NCBI GenBank assembly: GCA_029781975.1
Contig: JAKOVQ010000021.1
Location: forward strand, 24,960 to 88,959
From: Acidobacteriota bacterium
Lineage (GTDB): Bacteria > Acidobacteriota > Thermoanaerobaculia > UBA5066
Reading direction: 5' to 3'
DNA: 64,000 nt
Position numbers and translations under genes: made by a program. The notes under the pieces are model-generated. The model was not told the origin of the DNA. It ran no database searches and saw nothing but the letters and a program-made list of their open reading frames with translations. Shown one piece after another: positions 27,284 to 34,587 of this stretch (position 1 is the stretch's first letter; each line of letters opens with the position of its first letter).

Positions 27284-27808
27284 CTACTGGACGGCGGGGA
27301 GCGCCGAGTCGATCGGCACCACGGTCATCTCCGCGAAGAGGCCGCGCGCCGTCACGAGGTTCGGCTTGGGGTCGTTCTTCCAGGAGAGCGCCGGGAGGAA
27401 GTTCTGCATGACGTCGCGCGGCGCGCGGACGATCTGGCCTCCCGACGACTCCTGGTCCTTCCCCGGCCCGCGGAACGCCTGGACCGTCACCTTGAGCGTC
27501 ACCTGGACGACCCGGTCGAGGAGGTTCACGTTGCCGTTGCCGCTCCACAGCATCGGGATCGTCGCGGCGGCGCGCGCCCGGCGCGCGAGGATCTCCGGGT
27601 CCCGCCGGACCGTCCCCATCAGGCCGTCGAAGTCACTCTGCTTGAACCACCACGGCGAGACGTAGAAGCCCTCGTCGAAGAGGTGGCTCGAGGAGAAGCG
27701 GTAGAGGCGCATCCCGGCCCCGAAGGTCGACGCGACGGCCACGTCGATCCCCCCGAGGAGGTCGCGCTGGACGGCAGGCAGGAGCCCCGAGAGCGCGCTG
27801 ATGGACAT
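27284..27808 (-). CDS. Conserved-looking protein of unknown function
   Basis: This 174-residue protein is not recognised. There is no signal peptide or membrane segment. It has an aromatic-rich stretch (LYRFSSSHLFDEGFYVSPWW in part) and ends in a beta-rich region (LVTARGLFAEMTVVPID). Codon use and composition match the neighbours, so it should be real. A TAGCT-like -10 (GATAGCT on the coding strand) lies some 11 bases before the ATG. Confidence 0.6.
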   Translation of the reverse strand: MSISALSGLLPAVQRDLLGGIDVAVASTFGAGMRLYRFSSSHLFDEGFYVSPWWFKQSDFDGLMGTVRRDPEILARRARAAATIPMLWSGNGNVNLLDRVVQVTLKVTVQAFRGPGKDQESSGGQIVRAPRDVMQNFLPALSWKNDPKPNLVTARGLFAEMTVVPIDSALPAVQ

Positions 27809-27889
27809 GGTGGGAAAAAGCTATCACGTTTCCGGGCAGGCGAGACACGGTCTCGGCGGCCCGGCAGCCCCCTGGCCGGCCGGGCCCCC

Positions 27890-29974
27890 TCAGCCCTCCT
27901 CGACCGTCTCCCGTCGCGAGACGAGGTAGACCCAGAGCCCGAGCGCCAGGAAGACCGCCAGGCCGTTCCAGTTCCCCCAGGAGCCGAGCCACGCGCCGAT
28001 CCCGCCGAGCTTCGTCAGGTCGGGGACGAGGATCACCCGGTACTTGTCCTCGAAGAACTGCAGGACCGCCGCCAGCACCCCGACGAGCGCCCCTCCCGCG
28101 ATGAAGCCGGAGGCGATGAGGGTCCCCTTCTCGTGCCGTGCCTTGGCGAGCCTCTCGTCCTTCGAGGAGCGCTGGAGCAGCCACGCGACGAAGGCGCCGT
28201 AGACGAGGGGCGAGTTCAGCTCCATCGGAAGGTACATCCCGAGAGCGAAGGCGAGCCCCGAGACGCCGCACATCTCCGCCGAGACCGCGAAGACCCCGCC
28301 GATGGCGTAGAGGAGCCAGGGAGCCCCGGCGTCGCCCATCACGCCGCGCAGGACGGCGGCCATCGCGTTCGGCTGGGGCGCCGGGAGCGGGTTGGCGTGG
28401 AGGGGCGACGGCGAGAAGCCGTAGACCTTCGCCATCAGGATGATCACGGCCGTCGTGGCGGCCGAGGCGACGACGGAGCCGGCGAGGTTCCAGAGCTCGA
28501 TCCGTCGCGGCGTGGCGCCGAGCCAGTATCCGATCTTGTACTGCGTGACGAGCGAGCCGCTCATCGAGAGCGCCGTGCAGACGACCCCGCCGATCAGGAG
28601 GGTCTGGAGCATCCCGGACTCCCCTGTCAGGCCGAGCGAGGAGAGGGCGATGGCCGTGACGATCAGCGTCGTCAGCGTCATCCCCGAGATCGGCGTGATG
28701 GAGATCATGGCGATGGCCCACGCCGAGACGGCCGCGAAGAGGAACGCGATGAGGAGGGTGAGGCCGGTGGAGACGAAGGCGAGCCGGGTGGCGCCGGGCG
28801 TCCCCTTCAGCACCGAGAAGCGGAAGTAGAGGAGGACGGCCGCCCCCGTGAGGAGGATGCCGCCGAGGACGGCCGACATCGGCAGCGCCCGGTCGGTCCG
28901 GTCGCCGTCGCCCGAGGGGGCGTGGCCCTTCGCGAGCCGGACCACCTCGCCCAGCGCCTGCCGCGTCGCCTGGACGATGACGGGCGACATCTTGAGGATG
29001 GAGAGGATCCCCGCGCAGAAGATGCCGCCGATGCCGATCGGCCTGACGTAGTTGAAGAAGATCTCCTCCGCCCCGAGCTTCGAGAGCGGCTCGACCCCCG
29101 CCGAGATGGCGCCCGGGATGAACTGTCCGAGGTAGGCGAAGACGGGGACCAGGACGAGGAACGAGACCATCGACCCCGCCATGATGATGAGCGCGTAGTC
29201 GAGCCCCATGATGTAGCCGAGGCCGAAGACGGCCGCCGACGTGTTCATGGTGAAGACGGCCTTGAACCGGTTCGTCACGCTCGACAGCGCCCCGATCGAC
29301 GCCGTCGAGAAGACCTCCGCCCACCCCTTGAGCGACGGGCCGACGAAGTCGAAGGCGGCCGCCAGGGCGGCCGAGTAGGAGAGGACCACCGCGCTCCTCC
29401 CGCCGCGCTTCCCCGCCACGAGGATCTCCGTCGTGGCGCGTCCCTCGGGGAACGGGAGCTTGCCGTGGAGGTCCTTCACGAAGTAGCGCCGGAACGGGGC
29501 GAGGAAGAAGACGCCGAGAAAGGCGCCGAGGAGCGGCACGAGGAAGATCTGCCAGAACGACGAGCGGTGCTCGAGCCCGAGGATGTAGATGGCCGGCATC
29601 GTGAAGACCGAGCCGCCGGCGACGATCCCGGACGTGGCGCCGATCGCCAGGACGTTGACGTTCTCGAGGAGCGTCGAGGCCCGGGACCTGAGGAACTTCA
29701 CGGCGCCGACGGAGAAGCCGACTGCCAGGATCGAGATGGGGATGGCCGACTCGATCCCCTGCCCGAGCTTCAGGGCGATGTAGGTCGCGGCCGCGGAGAA
29801 GACGACCGACCAGAAGAGGCCCTGCAGGAGCGAGCGGAGCGTCACCTCCGGGACGGAGGCGCCGGCCGGCACCACCGGCTCGTACGCCTCGCCGGGCTTC
29901 AGCTCGCGGAACGCGTTGTCGGGGAGCCGGACGTCGTCGGGGAGGGAGAGAGGAGGTGCGGACGTGTCGGGCAC
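27890..29974 (-). CDS. OPT-family oligopeptide transporter
   Basis: This 694-residue inner-membrane protein has about sixteen helices. EVTLRSLLQGLFWSVVFSAA at the N-terminus, ENVNVLAIGATSGIVAGGSVF, LPFPEGRATTEIL and GVSGLAFALGMYLPMELNSP are OPT signatures. Bacterial members of this branch are thought to move small peptides or metal chelates by proton coupling. I chose the GTG at 29974 (VPDTSAPPL), because further upstream the frame runs through the divergent promoter and is Arg-rich. A GAGAAT just before that GTG may be its -10. Confidence 0.85.
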   Translation of the reverse strand: MPDTSAPPLSLPDDVRLPDNAFRELKPGEAYEPVVPAGASVPEVTLRSLLQGLFWSVVFSAAATYIALKLGQGIESAIPISILAVGFSVGAVKFLRSRASTLLENVNVLAIGATSGIVAGGSVFTMPAIYILGLEHRSSFWQIFLVPLLGAFLGVFFLAPFRRYFVKDLHGKLPFPEGRATTEILVAGKRGGRSAVVLSYSAALAAAFDFVGPSLKGWAEVFSTASIGALSSVTNRFKAVFTMNTSAAVFGLGYIMGLDYALIIMAGSMVSFLVLVPVFAYLGQFIPGAISAGVEPLSKLGAEEIFFNYVRPIGIGGIFCAGILSILKMSPVIVQATRQALGEVVRLAKGHAPSGDGDRTDRALPMSAVLGGILLTGAAVLLYFRFSVLKGTPGATRLAFVSTGLTLLIAFLFAAVSAWAIAMISITPISGMTLTTLIVTAIALSSLGLTGESGMLQTLLIGGVVCTALSMSGSLVTQYKIGYWLGATPRRIELWNLAGSVVASAATTAVIILMAKVYGFSPSPLHANPLPAPQPNAMAAVLRGVMGDAGAPWLLYAIGGVFAVSAEMCGVSGLAFALGMYLPMELNSPLVYGAFVAWLLQRSSKDERLAKARHEKGTLIASGFIAGGALVGVLAAVLQFFEDKYRVILVPDLTKLGGIGAWLGSWGNWNGLAVFLALGLWVYLVSRRETVEEG

Positions 29975-30079
29975 CGGCGGATTCTCGCGCAGGTCTCGCT
30001 CCGTCCGGTCGGGAGAGAGGCACGGGCGCCCTCGCCGGCCGCCCCGCCGTCGCGGTCCGGGCTCCCGGACCCGGATCCG

Positions 30080-30085
30080 TATCAT
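30080..30085 (+). promoter_or_regulatory. -10 box of a probable leaderless transcript
   Basis: TATCAT ends seven bases before the ATG at 30093. Confidence 0.5.
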
Positions 30086-30092
30086 CCCCGGG

Positions 30093-31052
30093 ATGCCTTC
30101 GACCTCCGGTTCCGTTCCGGGAGGAGGAGCCCCGACGCGGGGCCGTCCCCGAACGCGCGGCGCCCGCGGAGCGCTGGTGGCCGCTGCCCTTCTCGCCGCG
30201 TCGCTCGCCGCAGGAGCCGACGGGCCGGCCCCCCGCCCGGGCGAGGCCGATTTCCGGGCGATGGTCGTGGCGCTCCAGGCGATGGACCTCGACGTCGCCA
30301 CGGCACGCGGTGAGGCGGCCGTGGCTGCCGACCCGGGCAACGCCGAGTACCTCGACGTCCTCGGCCGCGTCTACGGGAGGCAGGCCCAGCACTCCTCCCT
30401 CTTCACGCGCCTGTCGTGGGCGAGCAAATGCCGGGCGGCCTGGCTGAAGGCGCGCGACCTCGACCCGCGGAACGTGGCGGTCCGGATGGACCTGGTGCGC
30501 TACTACATCTACGCGCCGGGGATCCTCGGCGGGAGCGCAGAGAAGGCGCTGGCCGAGGCCGACGCGATCGCCGCGCTGAGCCCGATGGAGGGCTTCATCG
30601 CCCGCGGCATCATCGCCGAGCACGCGAAGGAGCTGGCGAAGGCCGAGGAGTGGTTCCGGAAGGCCGTCGCGGCCGACGCGAACGGGAACGACGGCATCGG
30701 CGTCCTCTCCGGCTTCCTGGCGCACCAGAAGCGGTTCGGAGAGGCGCGCGCCCTCTGGGAGAAGCGCCTTGCCGACGTCCCCGCGGACACCGTGGCCGAC
30801 TACCAGCTGGCCCGCCTCGCGCTCCGTTCGGGGGAGGGGCTGGAAGGGGCCCTCGCGCACCTGGACCGATTCCTCGCCTCGCCGCCCCCCCCTCGCGGCC
30901 CCGGCTGGGCCGACGCCCGCTGGTGCCGCGGCCTCGTCCTCGAGAGGCTTGGCCGGATTCCGGACGCCATCGGCGAGTACCGGAAGGCCGTCCAGCTCGT
31001 CCCCGGCCACCGGGCGGAGAAGGAGCTGAAGCGGCTGAAGACGCCGGCGTGA
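30093..31052 (+). CDS. Exported TPR-repeat protein
   Basis: This 319-residue protein has a basic N-terminus and a hydrophobic stretch (residues 27-42) ending in AGA, read as a signal peptide. Several tetratricopeptide-like helical repeats follow, for example ELAKAEEWFRKAVAADANGN and RIPDAIGEYRKAVQLVPGH. Such scaffolds bind partner proteins in the periplasm. No partner is evident. It is divergent from the OPT transporter and followed by a strong stem-loop. Confidence 0.78.
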   Translation: MPSTSGSVPGGGAPTRGRPRTRGARGALVAAALLAASLAAGADGPAPRPGEADFRAMVVALQAMDLDVATARGEAAVAADPGNAEYLDVLGRVYGRQAQHSSLFTRLSWASKCRAAWLKARDLDPRNVAVRMDLVRYYIYAPGILGGSAEKALAEADAIAALSPMEGFIARGIIAEHAKELAKAEEWFRKAVAADANGNDGIGVLSGFLAHQKRFGEARALWEKRLADVPADTVADYQLARLALRSGEGLEGALAHLDRFLASPPPPRGPGWADARWCRGLVLERLGRIPDAIGEYRKAVQLVPGHRAEKELKRLKTPA

Positions 31053-31070
31053 CGCGGGCGGGCCGGAGAC

Positions 31071-31100
31071 GGCGAGGCCGGGCTCGCGCCCGGCCTCGCC
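31071..31100. terminator. Strong bidirectional stem-loop
   Basis: A perfect 13-base-pair stem (arms 31071-31083 and 31088-31100) encloses a TCGC loop. It lies between the convergent TPR and cytochrome c genes and should end both transcripts. Confidence 0.8.
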
Positions 31101-31121
31101 CCGACCCGAGGGAGATCGCGG

Positions 31122-31460
31122 TTACTTGGCCTTGTCGCCGGGGTTGGTGCCGGCCTTCAGCTCGTCGAGGTTCGACTTGCCGTCGCCGTCGCTGTCCAGG
31201 GCCTCGAGCTTCGTGTAGTCGTACGCCTTCTTGGCCGCCTTCGGGTCGACGACGCCCTTGGCTTCCATGTCCTTGCCGAAGGGGTTGAGCTCGGCGTCGC
31301 CCTTCTTGGCCATCGCCTTGACGTGGCAGGTGGCGCAGGACACCTTGGCCGTCGGGTACTTCGCCTTGAGCTCCTTCTGGAGCTCCATCGTCGCGAGGAC
31401 GTTTCCGCCCAGCGCGAGCGCGGCCAGGGCCGCGAGCACCGTTACCGTGGTCTTCTTCAT
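31122..31460 (-). CDS. Monohaem cytochrome c with EF-hand-like loop
   Basis: This 112-residue exported protein has a signal peptide (about 1-23). A single haem-c site CATCH follows (Cys42, Cys45, His46), and a calcium-loop-like DSDGDGKSNLDE lies at 89-100. Calcium loops of this form are common in thrombospondin-type or dockerin-like repeats but unusual beside a haem site. It is probably a small periplasmic electron carrier or haem-binding protein. AAGGAGG precedes the ATG. The candidate distal haem ligand is not obvious; methionines at 50 and 65 are options. Confidence 0.82.
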   Translation of the reverse strand: MKKTTVTVLAALAALALGGNVLATMELQKELKAKYPTAKVSCATCHVKAMAKKGDAELNPFGKDMEAKGVVDPKAAKKAYDYTKLEALDSDGDGKSNLDELKAGTNPGDKAK

Positions 31461-31699
31461 CTCAGTCCTCCTTGGGCTACGTCCGGGGCCGGGATTCTTC
31501 GTCCGGCTCGCCGTCGAGCATGGTCCCGGTGAAAGCCGGGTGTCTGGGTCGGCACATTTCGCAATTCGGTCTCACGCCGTACAGCCCGATTCGTAGATAC
31601 GCAAGAACCCCGCCAGCGCGACCGCGCTCGCGGGGGGACTGTCCCGGGGAATGAGGCCGCAAGCCTCGATGGCATCAGACACCCGATGGGACCGGCGGA
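31461..31699. other. Intergenic region, cytochrome c promoter side
   Basis: These bases lie between the cytochrome c start and the ferredoxin terminator. A ribosome-binding AAGGAGG precedes the cytochrome ATG on the minus strand. The region is less GC-rich than the surroundings around 31545-31610, where the cytochrome promoter probably sits, but no clear -35/-10 pair can be fixed. Confidence 0.4.
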
Positions 31700-31723
31700 G
31701 GGCGGGGCCGCGAGGCCCCGCCC
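31700..31723 (-). terminator. Terminator of the ferredoxin gene
   Basis: A perfect ten-base-pair stem (GGGCGGGGCC with GGCCCCGCCC) has a GCGA loop. It starts 20 bases after the ferredoxin stop on the minus strand. Confidence 0.7.
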
Positions 31724-31742
31724 CCGCTACCGGAGCCCGGCG

Positions 31743-31994
31743 TCAGTTCGCGTGAAGCTTCTCGTACTTGGCCTGGAGCTGCTCGCGGCTCTCCTGGATG
31801 TCCGGGTTGGGGATGATCGAGCCCTCGGTCGGGCAGACCTCGACGCACTTCGGCGTGTCGAACGCCCCGACGCACTCGGTGCACTTCTCGGGGTCGATCA
31901 CGTAGGTCATGTCGCCCTGGCTGATCGCCTGGTTCGGGCACTCGGGCTCGCAGCTCCCGCAGCTGATGCAGTTTTCCGTGATGAGCATGGCCAT
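31743..31994 (-). CDS. 2[4Fe-4S] ferredoxin (Alvin/YfhL type)
   Basis: This 83-residue ferredoxin has two cluster motifs. The first is CISCGSCEPECP (Cys9, 12, 15, 19) and the second is CTECVGAFDTPKCVEVCP (Cys38, 41, 50, 54). The long eight-residue insert in the second motif and the C-terminal helix (REQLQAKYEKLHAN) define the Allochromatium-type group of low-potential electron carriers. I chose ATG 31994 (MAMLITENC), the canonical start. It is a single-gene unit between two intergenic control regions. Confidence 0.92.
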   Translation of the reverse strand: MAMLITENCISCGSCEPECPNQAISQGDMTYVIDPEKCTECVGAFDTPKCVEVCPTEGSIIPNPDIQESREQLQAKYEKLHAN

Positions 31995-32099
31995 GATCGT
32001 CTCCTGCGGCGGGTCTTCGGTTTCGGCGTCGCCCGGCCGCGTGGCCCGGGGGGGGTCCCCGACCGGCGCGCAGAGTGCCAAACCACGCCCCCCGCCCAC

Positions 32100-32119
32100 A
32101 ATGATGTGAACGGATCATT
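32100..32119. promoter_or_regulatory. Inverted repeat AATGAT-N8-ATCATT
   Basis: Two perfect six-base arms are separated by eight bases in an AT-rich island of this GC-rich region. It lies about 105 bases upstream of the ferredoxin ATG on the minus strand, a plausible activator or repressor site. The binding protein is unknown. Confidence 0.4.
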
Positions 32120-32164
32120 TGACCCTGGTGCGGCCCGGAAGGGCCTCTTCCGGCCGGCTTTTCG

Positions 32165-32197
32165 TTGACACCGGAGGGTCTTAACCTCAAATTGAGG
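32165..32197 (+). promoter_or_regulatory. Promoter with palindromic operator over the -10
   Basis: TTGACA (32165-32170), a 16-base spacer and TCAAAT (32187-32192) make a reasonable promoter. The palindrome CCTCAAATTGAGG (32185-32197) covers the -10, the position expected for a repressor site. Confidence 0.55.
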
Positions 32198-32306
32198 CGC
32201 GGCGTCCCGGCCCGGCCGGGCGGACCGCCGGTGGACGAATGACGACGAGCCCTTTGCGAGCGCCCGGCCCCCGCCGCCGCCTCGGACGATTCGAAAGGAG
32301 AATCCC

Positions 32307-32753
32307 GTGACTCTCTTCCGGCCCATCGCAGCCCTGTCCCTGATCTCGCTCCTCGCGGCCCCGGCCCTCGCCCAGCAGGCCCAGCAGGCCGGGCCGCGGA
32401 TCGACACGGCCATCAGCTCCGACAGCAAGGAGACGATGGCGGAGAAGACGTCGTTCGCCCAGACCACCCCGAAGATCTTCGTCTTCTACATGATGGCCGA
32501 CGCCGTCAAGGGGACGAGGGTCAAGGCCGCCTGGATCGCCGAGAAGGTGGACGGCTACGACCCGAACAACAAGTTCGACGAGTCGAACGCGACCTCTCCC
32601 GGCGGGACCTACTGGGGCGCCTTCTCGTACCCTCGCCCGGGGGCGGCCTGGCCGCTGGGCCAGTACCGCGTCGACCTCTCGATCGACGGCAAGGTCGTCA
32701 AGAGCGTGAAGTTCAAGATCGAGAAGGCCGACGAGCCGAAGAAGCCGAGCTGA
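32307..32753 (+). CDS. Small exported protein of unknown function
   Basis: This 148-residue protein has a signal peptide ending APALAQ (about residue 23). A beta-rich domain follows with SPGGTYWGAFSYPRPG and WPLGQYRVDLSIDGKVVKSV. That closing pattern resembles Ig-like domains of secreted proteins. A Shine-Dalgarno AAGGAG (32295-32300) sits six bases before the GTG. A strong terminator follows. It has its own regulated promoter; no function can be given. Confidence 0.72.
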   Translation: MTLFRPIAALSLISLLAAPALAQQAQQAGPRIDTAISSDSKETMAEKTSFAQTTPKIFVFYMMADAVKGTRVKAAWIAEKVDGYDPNNKFDESNATSPGGTYWGAFSYPRPGAAWPLGQYRVDLSIDGKVVKSVKFKIEKADEPKKPS

Positions 32754-32800
32754 GCGGCGGCGCCCCGGCGGGGGCAGACGGCGCCACGAGATCTTCACCC

Positions 32801-32832
32801 CGAGACGACCCGGCAGCGGCCGGGTCGTCTCG
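32801..32832. terminator. Strong bidirectional stem-loop
   Basis: A perfect 14-base-pair stem (32801-32814 with 32819-32832) has an AGCG loop. It lies between the convergent secreted-protein and DUF502 genes. Confidence 0.85.
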
Positions 32833-32834
32833 CG

Positions 32835-33428
32835 TCAGGCCGGCCCGGCCGGCGAGGCGAGGGTCGCGGCCGCGGGGGGCGGCGCCGCCAGCCCGGCGAC
32901 CCCGCCCGAGACGACGAAGGACATGACGTCGGAGCTCGAGGCCGCGAGCGGCAGGACCTTCTCGCGCGGGAAGACGAGGACCATCCCGGCGAAGTTGTAC
33001 GACTGCGGCAGGTAGACCGCCACGTGCCCCGGGAGGCCGATCGCCTCGAGCGACTCCCGCGTGGCGAACCCGAGCGCGCGGGCCCCGCTCCCTTCCCAGA
33101 GGGCGACCGCCACCGGGTGGTCGAACCCCTTCTTCTCCCCGACGATCGCGCTGGTCAGGTCCCGGATCGCCGTGTAGACGAGCTGGACGAACGGCAGGCG
33201 GCGGAAGAGGGTGTCGACGAGCTCGAGGAGCCGCCTCGTGACGATGTTCGAGGCGAGGGCCCCCAGGACGAGGATGAGCGCGAGCGTGGCGGCGAAGCCG
33301 ACCCCCGGGATCGGCAGCCCCATCCACCGGTCGACCCGCGTGAAGACGAAGACGACGATCGCGACGGTCGCGACAGCCGGGACGAAGACGAGGAGCCCCC
33401 GGAAGAAGTACCGGATCAGGACTTGCAT
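32835..33428 (-). CDS. DUF502 membrane protein
   Basis: This 197-residue protein has two N-terminal membrane helices (YFFRGLLVFVPAVATVAIVV and the ATLALILVLGALASNIV region). The DUF502 hallmarks follow: LPFVQLVYTAIRDLTSAI, HVAVYLPQSYNFAGMVLVFP and SSSDVMSFVVSGG. Members occur widely in bacteria and plants without a settled function. A GGAGG lies just upstream of the ATG, and a TATCAT is present about 20 bases before it. It ends a five-gene minus-strand run. Confidence 0.88.
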   Translation of the reverse strand: MQVLIRYFFRGLLVFVPAVATVAIVVFVFTRVDRWMGLPIPGVGFAATLALILVLGALASNIVTRRLLELVDTLFRRLPFVQLVYTAIRDLTSAIVGEKKGFDHPVAVALWEGSGARALGFATRESLEAIGLPGHVAVYLPQSYNFAGMVLVFPREKVLPLAASSSDVMSFVVSGGVAGLAAPPPAAATLASPAGPA

Positions 33429-33478
33429 CGCGCCCTCCGAACGAGACGGCGATGATAGCCGGGGCCCTGCCGCGTGGC

Positions 33479-34309
33479 TCACGCAGTCGGCGCAGCGGGC
33501 GCGCCGGCCCGCTCGAGGGTGACGTACGCGAAGAGCGCCAGGTGTCGGCCGAGCGGACCCAGCGCGCTCTCGAGCCACCTCAGGGGCACGAAGCTCCAGG
33601 CCGGGACGAACGTGGGCGCGGTGAAACCGCCGGACACGAGATAGCGGAACGGCATCGTCGTCGCCACCACCGGCGCCTCCCACTCCGGGTGCTCGCGCCG
33701 AAGCCGATCGCGGTCCCGCTCGAAGACGATCCAGGGGAGGGCGGTGTTGGCGGCCGACAGCGGCCCCCCCTTCGGAAACGTCCACTCCGGAGCCCGCGGG
33801 TCGAACGGCTCGTGGTGCAGCCGCCCGTAGACGATGCGGGAGAAGCTCGTGACCCACGGCTCGAGCATCACCAGTGCCCCTCCCGGTCTCACCGCTCGAG
33901 CCGCGCCGCGGAGGAAAGAGACGGGGTCCGGGATGTGGTGGAAGACGTTCGTGAGGACGATTGCCCGCAGGCTCCCGTCGCGCACGGCGAGCGCCGACGC
34001 GTCGAGGACGAGGTCGACGGTCTCGAGCGGCAGAAGGTCGGACGAGACGACCTCGGGCAGCAGCTCGGAGAGGAAGCCCGGTCCCGCACCGACCTCCAGG
34101 ACCCGGCCCCGGCCGACCGGGATCCGGGCGACCAGCGCCCGGTACCACTCCTCGTAGATCGACCGAAGGAACCTCCTCCGGCGAAGGGCCTGGAACCTTT
34201 CGAGCGTGGTCCGCGGGTCGTCGATTCCCGGCTCGCCGTGTCGCGGCTCGCCAGGGCGGCGCGTCCCGGACCGCTCGGCCTCGATCCGGGGCGGTCCGTG
34301 CCCGGACAC
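33479..34309 (-). CDS. Class I SAM-dependent methyltransferase
   Basis: This 276-residue enzyme has motif I VLEVGAGPGFLSELLP near 70-85, an acidic end of strand 2 (SSDLLPLE), and TNVFHHIPDPVSFLRGAARAV and PGGALVMLEPW further on. The C-terminal 100 residues are hydrophobic and Trp/Phe-rich, suggesting a membrane-near or lipid-like substrate. The GTG start lies seven bases after the YecH-like gene. Confidence 0.82.
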   Translation of the reverse strand: MSGHGPPRIEAERSGTRRPGEPRHGEPGIDDPRTTLERFQALRRRRFLRSIYEEWYRALVARIPVGRGRVLEVGAGPGFLSELLPEVVSSDLLPLETVDLVLDASALAVRDGSLRAIVLTNVFHHIPDPVSFLRGAARAVRPGGALVMLEPWVTSFSRIVYGRLHHEPFDPRAPEWTFPKGGPLSAANTALPWIVFERDRDRLRREHPEWEAPVVATTMPFRYLVSGGFTAPTFVPAWSFVPLRWLESALGPLGRHLALFAYVTLERAGAPAAPTA

Positions 34310-34316
34310 CGCTCGC

Positions 34317-34580
34317 TCAGTGACCGGAGCAGGCCGGGACGTTGCCCAGGGCGGCGATTTCCCCCTCCACGCGCAGCTTGCCGCGCGAGGCGAGGAAGTC
34401 CAGGAGGCCGTCGAAGTCGAACCGGTCCCCGTGACAGTTGCCGTAGACGGCGGCTGTCCCGAACGCGGAGGCGGACGCCTCGCGCAGGGTCTCGACGGGG
34501 CAGCGGCCGCCGCGCTCGGCGAGGAGCTGGAGGACGTCGTGCCCCGGGACGAACGTGTCGGCGGTGAGAGGGTGGCTCAT
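34317..34580 (-). CDS. YecH-like (DUF2492) putative metal-binding protein
   Basis: This 87-residue protein has the YecH pattern: VPGHDVLQLLAERGG, then FGTAAVYGNCHGDRFDF and LLDFLASRGKL. The Cys and His in GNCHGD, with the early His and late His, suggest a small metal site. A TACCGT at about 34590-34595 (minus strand) ends nine bases before the ATG, a possible internal leaderless start. The gene sits between DUF2891 and the methyltransferase with 7-base gaps. Confidence 0.75.
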   Translation of the reverse strand: MSHPLTADTFVPGHDVLQLLAERGGRCPVETLREASASAFGTAAVYGNCHGDRFDFDGLLDFLASRGKLRVEGEIAALGNVPACSGH

Positions 34581-34587
34581 CGGGGCG

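Larger units (their letters stand above)
31995..32306. other. 312-base divergent control region
   Basis: No gene is seen here. It separates the ferredoxin (minus) from a secreted-protein gene (plus). It contains an inverted repeat at 32100-32119, a hairpin at 32135-32153 followed by CTTTT, a TTGACA at 32165 and a 13-base palindrome at 32185-32197. About 110 bases of untranslated leader would precede the plus-strand gene. Confidence 0.6.

Noticed and set aside
32135..32153. Hairpin with arms CCGGAAG/CTTCCGG followed by CTTTT
   Set aside because: It looks like a terminator on the plus strand, but no plus-strand gene ends before it. It may be a control element or chance.
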